A stretch of 64,000 bases of DNA from Aureibaculum marinum (GCF_003813905.1 NZ_RPFJ01000006.1:310001-374000), one strand, 5' to 3'; shown: positions 33,324 through 42,603, numbered from the stretch's first letter. Translations and numbers: made by a program. The notes: a model not told the origin generated them from the letters alone.

Positions 33324-36101
33324 TTAGTTTAATTTTTCTGCCAAATACTTACCTGTATAAGATTCTTTAACTTTTATCAAGTCTTCAGGTATTCCTTGAA
33401 ATAATAAATTACCTCCATTTTTTCCACCATCTTTACCGAGATCAATGATATAATCAGCACATTTAATTAAATCTATATTATGTTCAATAACTATAATAGT
33501 ATGTCCTTTTTCAATCAGAGCATTAAAAGATGCTAATAGTTTTTTTATATCGTGAAAATGCAATCCGGTAGTGGGTTCATCAAAAATAAATAATACTTTA
33601 TCTTTTGTGTCTCCTTTTACCAAAAAAGAGGCAAGTTTTATACGCTGGGCTTCACCTCCTGATAGGGTAGAAGAGGCTTGTCCTAGCTGAACATAACCAA
33701 GGCCTACGTCCTGTAATGGTTTTAATTTTGTTACAATTTTTTTTTGTTTATGAAGATTGAAAAACGCAGTAGCTTCGTCAATGGTCATTTCTAAAACATC
33801 AGAAATTGATTTATTTTCAAATTGAACTTCTAAAATTTCTTTTTTAAAGCGTTTTCCTTTACAGACTTCACATGGTAAATGAACATCAGCCATAAATTGC
33901 ATTCCAATGGTTACTTCACCTTCACCTTTACAAGTATCACATCTTCCACCATCTACATTAAATGAAAAATGTTTGGCTTTATAATTTCTTAATTTAGACA
34001 ATTTTTGTTGCGTAAATAAAGCCCGGATATCATCATATACTTTTATATATGTAGCAGGATTTGATCTACTAGATCTACCTATAGGATTTTGGTCGATAAA
34101 TTCTACACTTTTTATAGATGAGAAATTTCCATCAATAGTTGTAAATTGTCCAGGCTTCTCTCCGTAATTAAATAAACTTTTTTGTAAAGCTGGATAGAGA
34201 ATATTTTTCACTAAAGTACTTTTACCACTTCCAGATACCCCTGTAATCATTGTTAATGTGTTAAGTGGAAACTGAATATCAATATTTTTTAAATTATGCT
34301 CTCTTGCACCTATAATGTTAATAAAATTAGAGGCTTTTCTTCTTTTTTCTGGAACGTCTATTTTTAAAGTTCCTTTTAGGTAGTTGGCCGTTAAAGTATC
34401 TGTTTTTAAAATATCGTTATAGCTACCATAAGCTACTACTTCTCCTCCAAAGGTTCCGGCTTCTGGACCAATATCAATAATGTAGTCAGCAGCTTTCATA
34501 ATATCTTCATCATGTTCTACCACAATTACGGTATTGCCTAAATCTCGTAATCCTTTTAAAACTTTAATTAAACGTTCGGTATCTTTTGAATGTAAGCCAA
34601 TGCTTGGCTCATCTAAAATGTACATTGACCCCACAAGACTACTCCCTAAAGAGGTTGCTAAATTTATTCGTTGACTTTCACCACCTGATAGCGTGTTTGA
34701 AGCACGATTTAAACTTAAATAATTTAATCCAACATCTGATAAAAATTGAAGTCTGTTATTAATTTCTTTCAATAATCTTTTGGCTATATTATAATCGTGA
34801 TCTGAAAGTTTTAAATTTTGAAAAAAGCTCAATACTTCGTCAATTGGAAGGTCAATTAAATCAGTAATAGAGGTATTATTTATTTTTATATAAGATGTTT
34901 CTTTTCGTAACCTCTTACCATTACAATCCTTACATTTGGTTTTTCCACGATAACGTGAAAGCATAACACGGTACTGAATTTTATAAGTTTTCTCTTCTAT
35001 ATGTTTAAAAAATGTATTGAGACCATGAAAATATTTATTGCCATCCCAAAGCAATTGCTTTTGTTTATCAGTTAGTTGAAAATAAGGTTTATGAATTGGA
35101 AAATCAAATTTATAAGCATTATCTATCAAAGCTTCTTTATATTCTAAAAAAGATTCAGTTCTCCATGGTACAATTGCATCATCATAAATAGACAAAGATG
35201 TATTTGGAATTACTAAATCATTGTCAATTCCAATAACATTTCCATATCCTTCACAAGTTGGGCAGGCTCCATAAGGATTATTAAAACTAAATAAATGAGT
35301 GTTAGGTTCTAAAAAAGAAAGTCCATCAAGTTCAAATTTATTATTAAATATATGTTCTTTTTGAGTTGATAAATCTTCAATTATACATTCACCTTTACCT
35401 TCAAAAAAAGCCGTTTCTATAGCATCGGCTAATCGATTGTAAAAGTCTTCATCATTTTTTACTACAATTCTATCTACAACTAATTTGAAGTTATCTTGGT
35501 CACCTGGCGTAAAATCACTAATTCGAACAACTTCATTATTAATTTTTATTCTAGAATAGCCTTGTTGTTCTAAAATTTGTAAAACTTTTTTTAATGTTCT
35601 ATTTTTATCTATATAAATAGGAGATAGCAACAAGAGCTTACTTCCTTCATCATATGTCTTAATATAATCAATTACATCAGAAACTGTATTTTTTTTTACT
35701 TTATTACCTGAGATGGGAGAATAGGTTTTGCCAATTCTGGCAAACAAAAGTTTTAAATAATCATAAATTTCTGTAGAAGTACCAACTGTAGAACGTGGAT
35801 TGGTACTATTAACTTTTTGTTCAATAGCAATTGCAGGGGCAATACCTTTTATATATTCTACTTTTGGTTTATTCAATTTTCCTAAAAATTGTCTAGCGTA
35901 AGAGGATAAACTCTCTACATAACGGCGTTGGCCTTCTGCATATAAGGTGTCAAAGGCTAAACTAGATTTTCCTGAGCCAGATAACCCTGTAATTACTACT
36001 AATTTATTTCTAGGAATAGCTACGTTTACATCTTTTAAATTGTGTAAAGCAGCTTTTTTTATAATTATTTGTTCTTTTGGATTTAAATTGTCTATCTTCA
36101 C
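33324..36101 (-). CDS. uvrA: Excinuclease ABC subunit UvrA
   Basis: This 925-residue DNA-damage sensor of nucleotide excision repair has two ABC ATPase units with Walker A GLSGSGKS near residue 40 and GVSGSGKS near 640, and ABC signatures LSGGESQR and LSGGEAQR. The insertion domain has zinc-finger pairs ACPTCEGYG / CKDCNGKR and RCDTCKGEG / CEVCKGKR. Length is usual for Bacteroidota. The initiation codon is GTG at 36099-36101, since no ATG precedes the conserved IIIKKAALHNLK start. A -7 box TATATTTG lies at 36130-36137 (minus). Confidence 0.97.
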   Translation of the reverse strand: MKIDNLNPKEQIIIKKAALHNLKDVNVAIPRNKLVVITGLSGSGKSSLAFDTLYAEGQRRYVESLSSYARQFLGKLNKPKVEYIKGIAPAIAIEQKVNSTNPRSTVGTSTEIYDYLKLLFARIGKTYSPISGNKVKKNTVSDVIDYIKTYDEGSKLLLLSPIYIDKNRTLKKVLQILEQQGYSRIKINNEVVRISDFTPGDQDNFKLVVDRIVVKNDEDFYNRLADAIETAFFEGKGECIIEDLSTQKEHIFNNKFELDGLSFLEPNTHLFSFNNPYGACPTCEGYGNVIGIDNDLVIPNTSLSIYDDAIVPWRTESFLEYKEALIDNAYKFDFPIHKPYFQLTDKQKQLLWDGNKYFHGLNTFFKHIEEKTYKIQYRVMLSRYRGKTKCKDCNGKRLRKETSYIKINNTSITDLIDLPIDEVLSFFQNLKLSDHDYNIAKRLLKEINNRLQFLSDVGLNYLSLNRASNTLSGGESQRINLATSLGSSLVGSMYILDEPSIGLHSKDTERLIKVLKGLRDLGNTVIVVEHDEDIMKAADYIIDIGPEAGTFGGEVVAYGSYNDILKTDTLTANYLKGTLKIDVPEKRRKASNFINIIGAREHNLKNIDIQFPLNTLTMITGVSGSGKSTLVKNILYPALQKSLFNYGEKPGQFTTIDGNFSSIKSVEFIDQNPIGRSSRSNPATYIKVYDDIRALFTQQKLSKLRNYKAKHFSFNVDGGRCDTCKGEGEVTIGMQFMADVHLPCEVCKGKRFKKEILEVQFENKSISDVLEMTIDEATAFFNLHKQKKIVTKLKPLQDVGLGYVQLGQASSTLSGGEAQRIKLASFLVKGDTKDKVLFIFDEPTTGLHFHDIKKLLASFNALIEKGHTIIVIEHNIDLIKCADYIIDLGKDGGKNGGNLLFQGIPEDLIKVKESYTGKYLAEKLN

Positions 36102-36129
36102 GGAAGCCTTTTAAAATATGAAATAGCGA

Positions 36130-36137
36130 CAAATATA
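36130..36137 (-). promoter_or_regulatory. -7 element of uvrA
   Basis: Leftward TATATTTG, an exact TAnnTTTG, 29 bp upstream of the GTG start. No SOS-box-like sequence was recognised next to it. Confidence 0.5.
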
Positions 36138-36191
36138 GTGACTTATTTTTGAAAAAAATTAGGGTGTTGAATAAAATATTTTTGAAAAAAA

Positions 36192-36224
36192 TTTGTTTTA
36201 TTAAAAAGTTTGTCATTATATTTG
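36192..36224 (+). promoter_or_regulatory. Promoter of the ECF sigma factor gene
   Basis: TTTG at 36192-36195, a 21-bp spacer and an exact -7 box TATATTTG (36217-36224) form a complete housekeeping-type promoter. The leader to the ATG at 36366 is about 135 nt and contains no reading frame. Confidence 0.72.
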
Positions 36225-36365
36225 TCCCGTTCAATCTAACCAATTGAATGAAAATAATAAGGAACTAGTTTCCCCTTTAACTAAAAAAACAACGCTTATA
36301 GTATAGTTCTACTTTATAAACAATTAACGAAGTCTCATAGCTTCATTAACAAACAAAAGGGAATT

Positions 36366-36950
36366 ATGCAAAAACAAAAGTTAGACGATAGCGTCTTAGT
36401 TAAAAACTACATTAATGGTAGTGAAAGATCATTAGAAATTTTAGTTGGTCGTCACAAACAAAAAATCTACAGTTTTATTTATTCGAAAGTACTAGATAGA
36501 GATATCGCAGAAGATATTTTTCAAGATGCTTTTATTAAAGTTATCAGAACTTTAAAATTAGGTAACTACAATGAAGAAGGTAAATTTTTGCCTTGGGTGA
36601 TGAGAATTGCACATAATTTGGTTATTGACCATTTTAGAAAAAGCAATAGAATGCCATCTTTTAAAAATACAGAAGAATTTGATATTTTTTCAGTTTTAAG
36701 TGATTCTTCTTTAAACGCGGAAAAAGAAATTATAAAAAATCAGATACATTTTGATGTAAGAAGGATAATTGAAGAATTACCTGAAGATCAAAAAGAAGTT
36801 TTAATAATGCGTATTTATAGAGACATGAGTTTTAAGGAAATCTCTGAAAATACAGGGGTTAGCATTAATACGGCCTTAGGAAGAATGCGTTATGCTTTGA
36901 TTAATTTGAGAAAAATTATTGAAAAAAATAAAATAGTTTTGACTAATTAA
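36366..36950 (+). CDS. RNA polymerase ECF-type sigma factor
   Basis: This 194-residue sigma-70 family protein shows region 2 at about 15-90 (RHKQKIYSFIYSKVLDRDIAEDIFQDAFIKVI, FLPWVMRIAHNLVIDHFRKSNR) and region 4 at about 130-185 (LPEDQKEVLIMRIYRDMSFKEISENTGVSINTALGRMRYALINLRK). No anti-sigma gene follows; instead a 47-residue protein is encoded 59 bp downstream, a common flavobacterial arrangement as I recall it. Housekeeping-type promoter elements upstream suggest constitutive expression. Confidence 0.92.
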   Translation: MQKQKLDDSVLVKNYINGSERSLEILVGRHKQKIYSFIYSKVLDRDIAEDIFQDAFIKVIRTLKLGNYNEEGKFLPWVMRIAHNLVIDHFRKSNRMPSFKNTEEFDIFSVLSDSSLNAEKEIIKNQIHFDVRRIIEELPEDQKEVLIMRIYRDMSFKEISENTGVSINTALGRMRYALINLRKIIEKNKIVLTN

Positions 36951-37009
36951 CAATAATGTAGATTTTTCTTCGTTATATACTTAACCCTAACATATTAATT
37001 TTAGTATAT

Positions 37010-37153
37010 ATGAAGAAAATTTACACTGAAGAGTTGTTGAATAAACAACTTTCCCCTAAAAAAAGTACAATCTCATTTATTTTAAATTACTCGAAATCCA
37101 TTGAAGTAGTAAAGAATAAAGAAGATAAAAAAATGTTGTTTAATTTGAATTAA
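37010..37153 (+). CDS. Small basic protein of 47 aa downstream of the sigma factor
   Basis: The frame ATG (37010) to TAA (37153) encodes a 47-residue protein with the central stretch STISFILNYSKSIEVVKN and a lysine-rich second half. It lies 59 bp after the ECF sigma gene and ends right at a strong terminator, which argues that it is a real last gene of that transcript. I recall similar short proteins with an ISFLLNYSKS-like core next to sigma genes in Flavobacteria, but could not check. Function unknown; a role as a small sigma partner is possible. Confidence 0.65.
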   Translation: MKKIYTEELLNKQLSPKKSTISFILNYSKSIEVVKNKEDKKMLFNLN

Positions 37154-37155
37154 AA

Positions 37156-37190
37156 AAGAAGGCTTGTAAGAAATTACAAGCCTTCTTTTT
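37156..37190 (+). terminator. Terminator after the sigma factor operon
   Basis: A 14-bp stem (37156-37169 with 37174-37187, AAGAAGGCTTGTAA) with a GAAA loop and a T tail, starting 3 bp after the 47-aa gene. Confidence 0.9.
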
Positions 37191-37211
37191 GTGAGAAGTT
37201 TTATTCGAATT

Positions 37212-37245
37212 TATCCTGCTTTTTAGAGCGGGATATTTATTTTAT
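37212..37245 (+). terminator. Weaker second hairpin
   Basis: TATCCTGCT (37212-37220) pairs with AGCGGGATA (37227-37235), including one G-T pair, followed by TTTATTTTA. It may back up the terminator just upstream. From 37246 to 37393 no gene or structure was seen. Confidence 0.4.
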
Positions 37246-37393
37246 TCTCAATAGCTAGTTTATAATAGTGTTATATTTTTAATCTTTAAGACTGTTAAAA
37301 TATTGATAATTAGCATTTTGTTAAACAAGTGAAGTTAAATGTATTTTTATAGAATTTGATACCAATTAAATTTGTTTTAGAATTTTTTTGAGT

Positions 37394-38056
37394 TTAATTC
37401 TTGTTATTATCTTTATAATATTTAGCAATTACACTTTTTCTTCCTATGGTTTTGGTAATTATATCTTTTTCCAAATTCCATCCTCGTGCTGGTGAATATT
37501 CTCTAGCATAGTATATTATTTGTAAATGTAACTTATTCCATAACTCTTTTGGGAATAATCTTTTTGCATCCTTTTCTGTTTGTATTACATTTTTCCCAGA
37601 GCTTAGATTCCAACGATACATTAATCTGTGAATATGAGTATCTACCGGAAAGGCTGGAATGTTAAAGGCTTGGCTCATTACAACAGAAGCCGTTTTATGA
37701 CCTACAGCAGGTAATGCTTCTAAATCTTCGAAATTTTGAGGAACTTTTCCATTATGTTTGTCAATTAGTATATGTGATAAGCCATAAATTCCTTTAGATT
37801 TCATAGGGGATAGTCCTACAGGTCTAATAATTTCTTTAATTTCATCTACACTTAATTTAATCATATCATGAGGATTATTCGCTTTAGCAAATAGAATAGG
37901 AGTAATGGTATTTACTCTTTCATCGGTACTCTGTGCTGAAAGGAGTACAGCAATTAATAAAGTGTAAGGGTCTTTATGTTTTAGAGGTATAGGTGGTTCT
38001 GGATATAATTTTTCTAATGTTTCTATTACAAAATCAACACTTTCTTTTTTAGTCAT
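37394..38056 (-). CDS. nth: Endonuclease III family DNA glycosylase without Fe-S cluster
   Basis: This 220-residue base excision repair enzyme removes oxidised pyrimidines and cleaves the abasic site. The helix-hairpin-helix LPAVGHKTASVV carries the catalytic lysine (Lys121) and PVDTHIHRL the aspartate (Asp139), at positions nearly identical to the E. coli enzyme. The C-terminal loop that normally holds four cysteines for a [4Fe-4S] cluster is YYAREYSPARGWNLEKDI here, with no cysteine at all in the protein. The fold must be held by other contacts. It is divergent from bcp, 46 bp apart. Confidence 0.92.
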   Translation of the reverse strand: MTKKESVDFVIETLEKLYPEPPIPLKHKDPYTLLIAVLLSAQSTDERVNTITPILFAKANNPHDMIKLSVDEIKEIIRPVGLSPMKSKGIYGLSHILIDKHNGKVPQNFEDLEALPAVGHKTASVVMSQAFNIPAFPVDTHIHRLMYRWNLSSGKNVIQTEKDAKRLFPKELWNKLHLQIIYYAREYSPARGWNLEKDIITKTIGRKSVIAKYYKDNNKN

Positions 38057-38102
38057 TTTTAATTAACTTTGGTAAAACTTAAGTTTAACAAAAGTAAGAA
38101 TA

Positions 38103-38552
38103 ATGACGACATTAAAAATAGGGGATAAGGCACCTGATTTTGAAGCTAAAGATCAAAATGGTAAAACAGTTAAATTAACTGACTATAAAGGAAAAAAATT
38201 AGTATTGTTTTTTTACCCTAGAGCAAGTACACCAGGTTGTACAGCAGAGGTTTGCAATTTACGTGATAATTACACCATTTTAAAAGAAAAAGGATACGAG
38301 TTATTAGGAGTTAGTGCAGATACAGCTAAGAAACAAGAGAATTTTATAAATAAGAATTCTTTACCTTTTCCTCTTTTAGCTGATGTTGATAAAACAGTTA
38401 TAAATTCATATAAAGTGTGGGGGCCAAAAAAATTTATGGGAAAAGAGTTTGATGGAATATATCGAACAACTTTTGTTATTGATGAAAATGGAATTATTGT
38501 AGATGTAATTACTAAAGTAAAAACTAAAGATCACGCAGCTCAAATTTTATAG
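38103..38552 (+). CDS. bcp: Thioredoxin-dependent peroxiredoxin (Bcp/PrxQ)
   Basis: This 149-residue peroxiredoxin reduces hydrogen peroxide and alkyl hydroperoxides using thioredoxin. The peroxidatic and resolving cysteines are Cys46 and Cys51 in STPGCTAEVCNLRD, the alpha2-helix spacing of the Bcp/PrxQ class. Other motifs: PDFEAKDQNGKTVKLTDYKGKKLVLFFYPR and RTTFVIDENG. Together with the glutathione-peroxidase homologue and bacillithiol synthesis it forms the window's peroxide defence. A 40-residue membrane protein follows 22 bp downstream. Confidence 0.95.
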   Translation: MTTLKIGDKAPDFEAKDQNGKTVKLTDYKGKKLVLFFYPRASTPGCTAEVCNLRDNYTILKEKGYELLGVSADTAKKQENFINKNSLPFPLLADVDKTVINSYKVWGPKKFMGKEFDGIYRTTFVIDENGIIVDVITKVKTKDHAAQIL

Positions 38553-38574
38553 GAATAATGCAATATAACCTAAA

Positions 38575-38697
38575 ATGAAAAAGAAAATTAAGATAAACAG
38601 AAACAAAAAACAGCTTGTAAAACTTGCTATTTTAATCTTTTCAATTATTGTAATTTTACTATTCCTGAACTTTATTTACGATACGTTTTTTAATTAA
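38575..38697 (+). CDS. Small single-pass membrane protein (40 aa)
   Basis: ATG at 38575 to TAA at 38697 encodes 40 residues: 17 basic residues at the start, then one hydrophobic helix (LAILIFSIIVILLFLNFIY). The basic start would keep the N-terminus in the cytoplasm. It sits 22 bp after bcp and may be cotranscribed with it. No family is recognised. Confidence 0.45.
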   Translation: MKKKIKINRNKKQLVKLAILIFSIIVILLFLNFIYDTFFN

Positions 38698-38762
38698 AAA
38701 ATAAAGAAATAAATTTATATATCAAGGAATAGGATTTTTTAAATTTCAATTAATATGATGTA

Positions 38763-40247
38763 ATGAAAAACTTACTCCTTATTCCTATTTTACTTTTTAC
38801 CTTTGCTTGTACTAAAGAAAAGTCCAAAAAAAAGGTAAATGAACTTGATAAACCTAATATTTTACTAATTGTAGTTGACGATCTTGGTTATGCTGATTTT
38901 GAACCTTTGGAGAATAAAAGTTCAGACATTTCAACACCAAATATGGCTAGAATTGCTAATGCTGGTATGGTGTTTACACAAGCGTATACTACCGCACCAG
39001 TTTGTAGCCCTTCAAGAGCAGGGATGTTAACAGGGAAAAATCAATTTAGATGGGATAAACACGCTAGCTGGGGACCTGGATTACCTGATAGTGTAAAAAC
39101 TATGGCAGAATATTTAAAAGATGCTGGCTATACTACATCTAGAATTGGTAAAAATGATTTAGGACAAAAATTTCATAGAAATGATGTTCGTGAATATCCT
39201 TTACATCATGGTTATGATGAATTTCTCGGATTTTCGGCTCATGCACATGATTATTGGTTAAATTCGCAAGAAATTAAAGAAAGAACTCCTGATCCATATG
39301 GAACAAGTGCTTTATTAGGTCCTTTGATGCATAATATGAATGAGAAAAGTTATGAAGAAGGATATCTGACAGACATTTTTACTAATGAGGCTATAGATTT
39401 TATCAAACGTAAAAAAGACAAACCATTTTTTTTAACTTTGGCCTATAATTCTGTACATCACTTAATACATCAAGTACCACAAAAGTATTTAGATAAATAT
39501 AATGTAGAAGCTATTCCCAATTATGATCCTGATAGTTTAGTAGTATTTGGTAAACATAAAGCAGGTACTTATTCAGCATATTATGACAAATATTCTCGTT
39601 TAGGAGCTATAAATGATGAAAATTTACGTAAATATTATTTGGCTAATCTTAATTGTTTGGATGATAATATTGGTAGAGTTTTAGATGTTTTAGAATCTGA
39701 GAAGTTAGATAAAAACACCATTATTGTTTTTGTTTCTGATAATGGAGGAACCCCATTAAATGGAGCAAATAATGCACCACTTACTGCAGGTAAATATTCT
39801 ATTTGGGAAGGTGGTATTAGAGTACCTATGGCAATAAGTTGGCCAGGAAAAATAGAGGAGGGGCTTGTTGTGGACGATTATGTTTCTACTTTAGATATAA
39901 TGCCTACTTTATTAAAAGCAGCAGCTATAGAAATAGCCGATGATACTTTAGATGGAATTAATTTATTAAAGCCTAGAAAAAATCGTTTACTGGTTTGGAA
40001 ATGGCAAAAGACTTGGGCAGTGCGGAAAGGGGATTGGAAACTAACCAATACTAATGAAAATAGTTGGAAGGGGAGACCTTCAAACTTATATATAAAACCA
40101 ATAGCAGATGATTTTACCTTAAAATTATTTAACTTAACTAATGATTCTAGTGAGAGAGTAAATTTAGCAGATAAATATCCTGAAAAGGTAACTTTTTTAA
40201 AAACTGCTTATGAAAATTGGATGAAACAGAACGTTGGAAAGTATTAA
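38763..40247 (+). CDS. Sulfatase-family lipoprotein
   Basis: This 494-residue type I sulfatase has a lipoprotein signal (FTFAC, Cys16). The formylglycine motif is CSPSR (Cys81) in APVCSPSRAGMLTGK, and the metal site uses IVVDDLGYAD near residue 37 plus the later SDNGG and HLIH segments. Such enzymes remove sulphate from algal or animal polysaccharides in marine Bacteroidota; no PUL genes (SusC/SusD) are nearby, so the substrate is unknown. Maturation needs an anaerobic or FGE-type formylglycine enzyme encoded elsewhere. Confidence 0.93.
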   Translation: MKNLLLIPILLFTFACTKEKSKKKVNELDKPNILLIVVDDLGYADFEPLENKSSDISTPNMARIANAGMVFTQAYTTAPVCSPSRAGMLTGKNQFRWDKHASWGPGLPDSVKTMAEYLKDAGYTTSRIGKNDLGQKFHRNDVREYPLHHGYDEFLGFSAHAHDYWLNSQEIKERTPDPYGTSALLGPLMHNMNEKSYEEGYLTDIFTNEAIDFIKRKKDKPFFLTLAYNSVHHLIHQVPQKYLDKYNVEAIPNYDPDSLVVFGKHKAGTYSAYYDKYSRLGAINDENLRKYYLANLNCLDDNIGRVLDVLESEKLDKNTIIVFVSDNGGTPLNGANNAPLTAGKYSIWEGGIRVPMAISWPGKIEEGLVVDDYVSTLDIMPTLLKAAAIEIADDTLDGINLLKPRKNRLLVWKWQKTWAVRKGDWKLTNTNENSWKGRPSNLYIKPIADDFTLKLFNLTNDSSERVNLADKYPEKVTFLKTAYENWMKQNVGKY

Positions 40248-40278
40248 AAAAAAAGCCTCGAATTTCGAGGCCTTTTTT
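40248..40278. terminator. Bidirectional terminator between convergent genes
   Basis: GCCTCG and CGAGGC arms (40255-40271) around a short AT loop are flanked by an A run on the left and a T run on the right, so either strand gives a hairpin with a U tail. It lies between the sulfatase stop (40247) and the opposing stop at 40282. Confidence 0.85.
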
Positions 40279-40281
40279 ATA

Positions 40282-41742
40282 TTATCTATTTTGCTTAGCT
40301 GCAAACTTTCTACTAGAATATCCAAATAAACGATGATCTTTAATAAGTTCAGCAACACGGTCAGGTATCATTTCTTCCCACCCTTCTTTACCATCAGCAA
40401 TCATTTGTAATACATTTCTTGAAAAGATATCTAATATTTCAGGATTAAAGTTTTTGATATCTAACATTTTACCATTGTATTTAAAGAATTTATATAATTC
40501 TTTCATACGAGGGTGTACTTTTAGTGTTTCGCTCGTAATAAATTCTCCAGAATCTTGATCTTTAAGTGGATATAAATATACTTTTAAATCTTTAAAGAAT
40601 AGTTTACCAAATGCTTCAAGAATACCCCCACTTAAATGGCGATAATATTTTTCATCAAAGATTTGAACAAGGTTATATACACCCATTGCCAATGCCATTC
40701 TAGCTTTTGTAAATTGAGCAAAATACTCTACTAGTCTATAATATTCCTGAAAGTTTGTAATCATAACATTTTGACCTAAAGAACAGAGCAATTCTGCTCT
40801 GTCTAAGAAGTCACGTTCATTAATTTCGCCTTCAGCTCTTAAATTAGTTAGGGTAATTTCAAAAATTATTTTAGCATTTTCTTCAGATACTGTTTTTTCG
40901 TTCAAGAACATTTTTTGAGCATTTTCAAACATATCCATGTTCACTTTAGTAACAGGTCTAAAGCTACCTCGTAAAGCCAAAATGTTCTTTTTGTAGAGCA
41001 CTTGTGCAGGCAATAAGTTATTACCATCAGGACCAAACATTACAGCATCTGTCATTCCGTTTTTTACCAGTTGCAAGCTCATTAATCGATTATCAACATA
41101 CATAAAACGAGGCCCAGAAAAGTTAATCATATCTATTTCAATTTGGTCTTTATCCAAATTATCATAAAATGATTTTAATAATTCTTTAGGTCTATCATTC
41201 ATGTAAAATGCACCATAAATGAGATTCACCCCTAAAACTCCTAAGGTTTCTTGTTGTAAACGAGCATCTGTTTGTTTAAATCTAATATGTAAGACTATTT
41301 CATTATAATCTTCTAACGGATCTAATTGAAATTTTATACCAACCCAACCATGACCTTTAAATTTTTTTGCAAAATCAATTGTAGCCACAGTGTTAGCATA
41401 GGAAAAAAATAACTTTTCAGGATGTTTAGATCTACTTAATCGATCTTCCATTAACTCTATTTCGTGAGTAAGCATCCGTTTTAATCTAGGTTGAGTAACA
41501 TACCTATTATCAGATTCTACTCCATAAATAGCATCGGAGAAATCTTTGTCATAAGCAGACATCGCTTTGGCAATAGTACCAGACGCACCACCAGCCCTAA
41601 AAAAGTTACGCACAGTTTCTTGACCAGCTCCAATTTCAGCAAAAGTTCCGTAAATATTATCGTTCAGATTTATCTTTAAAGATTTTCTTTTCGTTGAAGG
41701 GATATTCGCAATTTCCTTATCACCTTTTAGTGTAACTGACAT
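40282..41742 (-). CDS. Conserved uncharacterised Bacteroidota protein (486 aa)
   Basis: This soluble 486-residue protein has no signal peptide, TonB box or beta-barrel pattern. It is very regular and strongly conserved in Flavobacteria in my memory: FAEIGAGQETVRNFFRAGGASGTIAKAMSAYDKDFSDAIYG at about 33-75, LFFSYANTVATIDFAKKFKGHGWVGIKFQ, and a long C-terminal alpha/beta region ending HLFGY. Homologues often carry misleading names such as TonB-dependent receptor or nucleotidyltransferase, which the sequence does not support. It has an exact -7 box TACATTTG at 41766-41773 (minus). Function unknown. Confidence 0.8.
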   Translation of the reverse strand: MSVTLKGDKEIANIPSTKRKSLKINLNDNIYGTFAEIGAGQETVRNFFRAGGASGTIAKAMSAYDKDFSDAIYGVESDNRYVTQPRLKRMLTHEIELMEDRLSRSKHPEKLFFSYANTVATIDFAKKFKGHGWVGIKFQLDPLEDYNEIVLHIRFKQTDARLQQETLGVLGVNLIYGAFYMNDRPKELLKSFYDNLDKDQIEIDMINFSGPRFMYVDNRLMSLQLVKNGMTDAVMFGPDGNNLLPAQVLYKKNILALRGSFRPVTKVNMDMFENAQKMFLNEKTVSEENAKIIFEITLTNLRAEGEINERDFLDRAELLCSLGQNVMITNFQEYYRLVEYFAQFTKARMALAMGVYNLVQIFDEKYYRHLSGGILEAFGKLFFKDLKVYLYPLKDQDSGEFITSETLKVHPRMKELYKFFKYNGKMLDIKNFNPEILDIFSRNVLQMIADGKEGWEEMIPDRVAELIKDHRLFGYSSRKFAAKQNR

Positions 41743-41765
41743 TTCTAGCTATTTTGTTATGTGTA

Positions 41766-41815
41766 CAAATGTAATAATATACGTTAATATAGTTTAATTT
41801 TAAACGTTATTTTTG
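41766..41815. promoter_or_regulatory. Divergent promoter pair
   Basis: Leftward TACATTTG (41766-41773) serves the 486-aa protein, and rightward TATTTTTG (41808-41815) serves the MBL hydrolase, 14 bp before its ATG. Both are exact TAnnTTTG boxes. Confidence 0.6.
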
Positions 41816-41829
41816 TAAAAACATTTGAT

Positions 41830-42591
41830 ATGAATATTACTTTTTTAGGTACGGGTACCTCACAAGGAATTCCTATTATTGGTTGTAATCATCCAGTATG
41901 TTTGTCAGATGACTCAAAAGATAAAAGGTTGCGTAGTTCAATAATGATTACATGGGATGACTATTGCTATATTGTTGATTGTGGTCCTGATTTTAGACAA
42001 CAAATGCTTAGAGAGCAGGTAAAAAATATTAATGGAATTTTATTTACACATGAGCATGCAGATCATACAGCCGGATTAGACGATATTAGACCTTTTTCCC
42101 ATAAAATGAGTAATTTGCCATTATATGTTCCAGAACGAATTATAGGTAATTTAGAACAGCGATTTAATTATATTTTTACCAAAGTAAATCGTTATCCAGG
42201 AGCTCCAAGTGCTGAGATTAAAGTGGTTGAAAATAAGCATTTTACCTTAGGAGATAAAGAGGTGTTACCTATTGAGTTTTTGCATGGAAAGTTACCTATT
42301 TTTGGATATAAAATTGATAATTTTGCTTATTTGACAGATCTTAAATCTATAGAAGATAAAGAAAAGGAAAAATTATATAATTTAGATGTTTTGGTAGTTA
42401 ATGCTTTAAGAGAAGAACCACATCCAACTCACTTTAATTTAGAAGATGCACTTCATTTTATCCAAGATTTACAACCTCAAAAAGCGTACTTGACCCATAT
42501 AAGTCATCGTTTGGGTTTTCATGAAGAGGTTCAGAAACGATTGCCTAAAAATGTTTTTTTGGCTTATGATGGTTTAAAAATTACAGTTTAA
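41830..42591 (+). CDS. MBL-fold metallo-hydrolase (PhnP-like)
   Basis: This 253-residue metallo-beta-lactamase-fold phosphodiesterase has the metal-binding motif THEHADHT (His74, His76, Asp78, His79), then LPIEFLHG, YLTDLKSI with the bridging aspartate, and LTHISHRLGFHE near the C-terminus. The start FLGTGTSQGIPIIGC with CxxxxC-like cysteines is typical of PhnP and related cyclic phosphodiesterases. No phosphonate genes are nearby, so a general role in nucleotide or phosphodiester recycling is more likely. It ends 12 bp before a convergent gene. Confidence 0.88.
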   Translation: MNITFLGTGTSQGIPIIGCNHPVCLSDDSKDKRLRSSIMITWDDYCYIVDCGPDFRQQMLREQVKNINGILFTHEHADHTAGLDDIRPFSHKMSNLPLYVPERIIGNLEQRFNYIFTKVNRYPGAPSAEIKVVENKHFTLGDKEVLPIEFLHGKLPIFGYKIDNFAYLTDLKSIEDKEKEKLYNLDVLVVNALREEPHPTHFNLEDALHFIQDLQPQKAYLTHISHRLGFHEEVQKRLPKNVFLAYDGLKITV

Positions 42592-42603
42592 AATGTTGTA
42601 TTA

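Noticed and set aside
40282-41742. Idea that this protein is a TonB-dependent receptor.
   Set aside because: There is no signal peptide, plug domain or beta-barrel pattern; the protein looks cytosolic.
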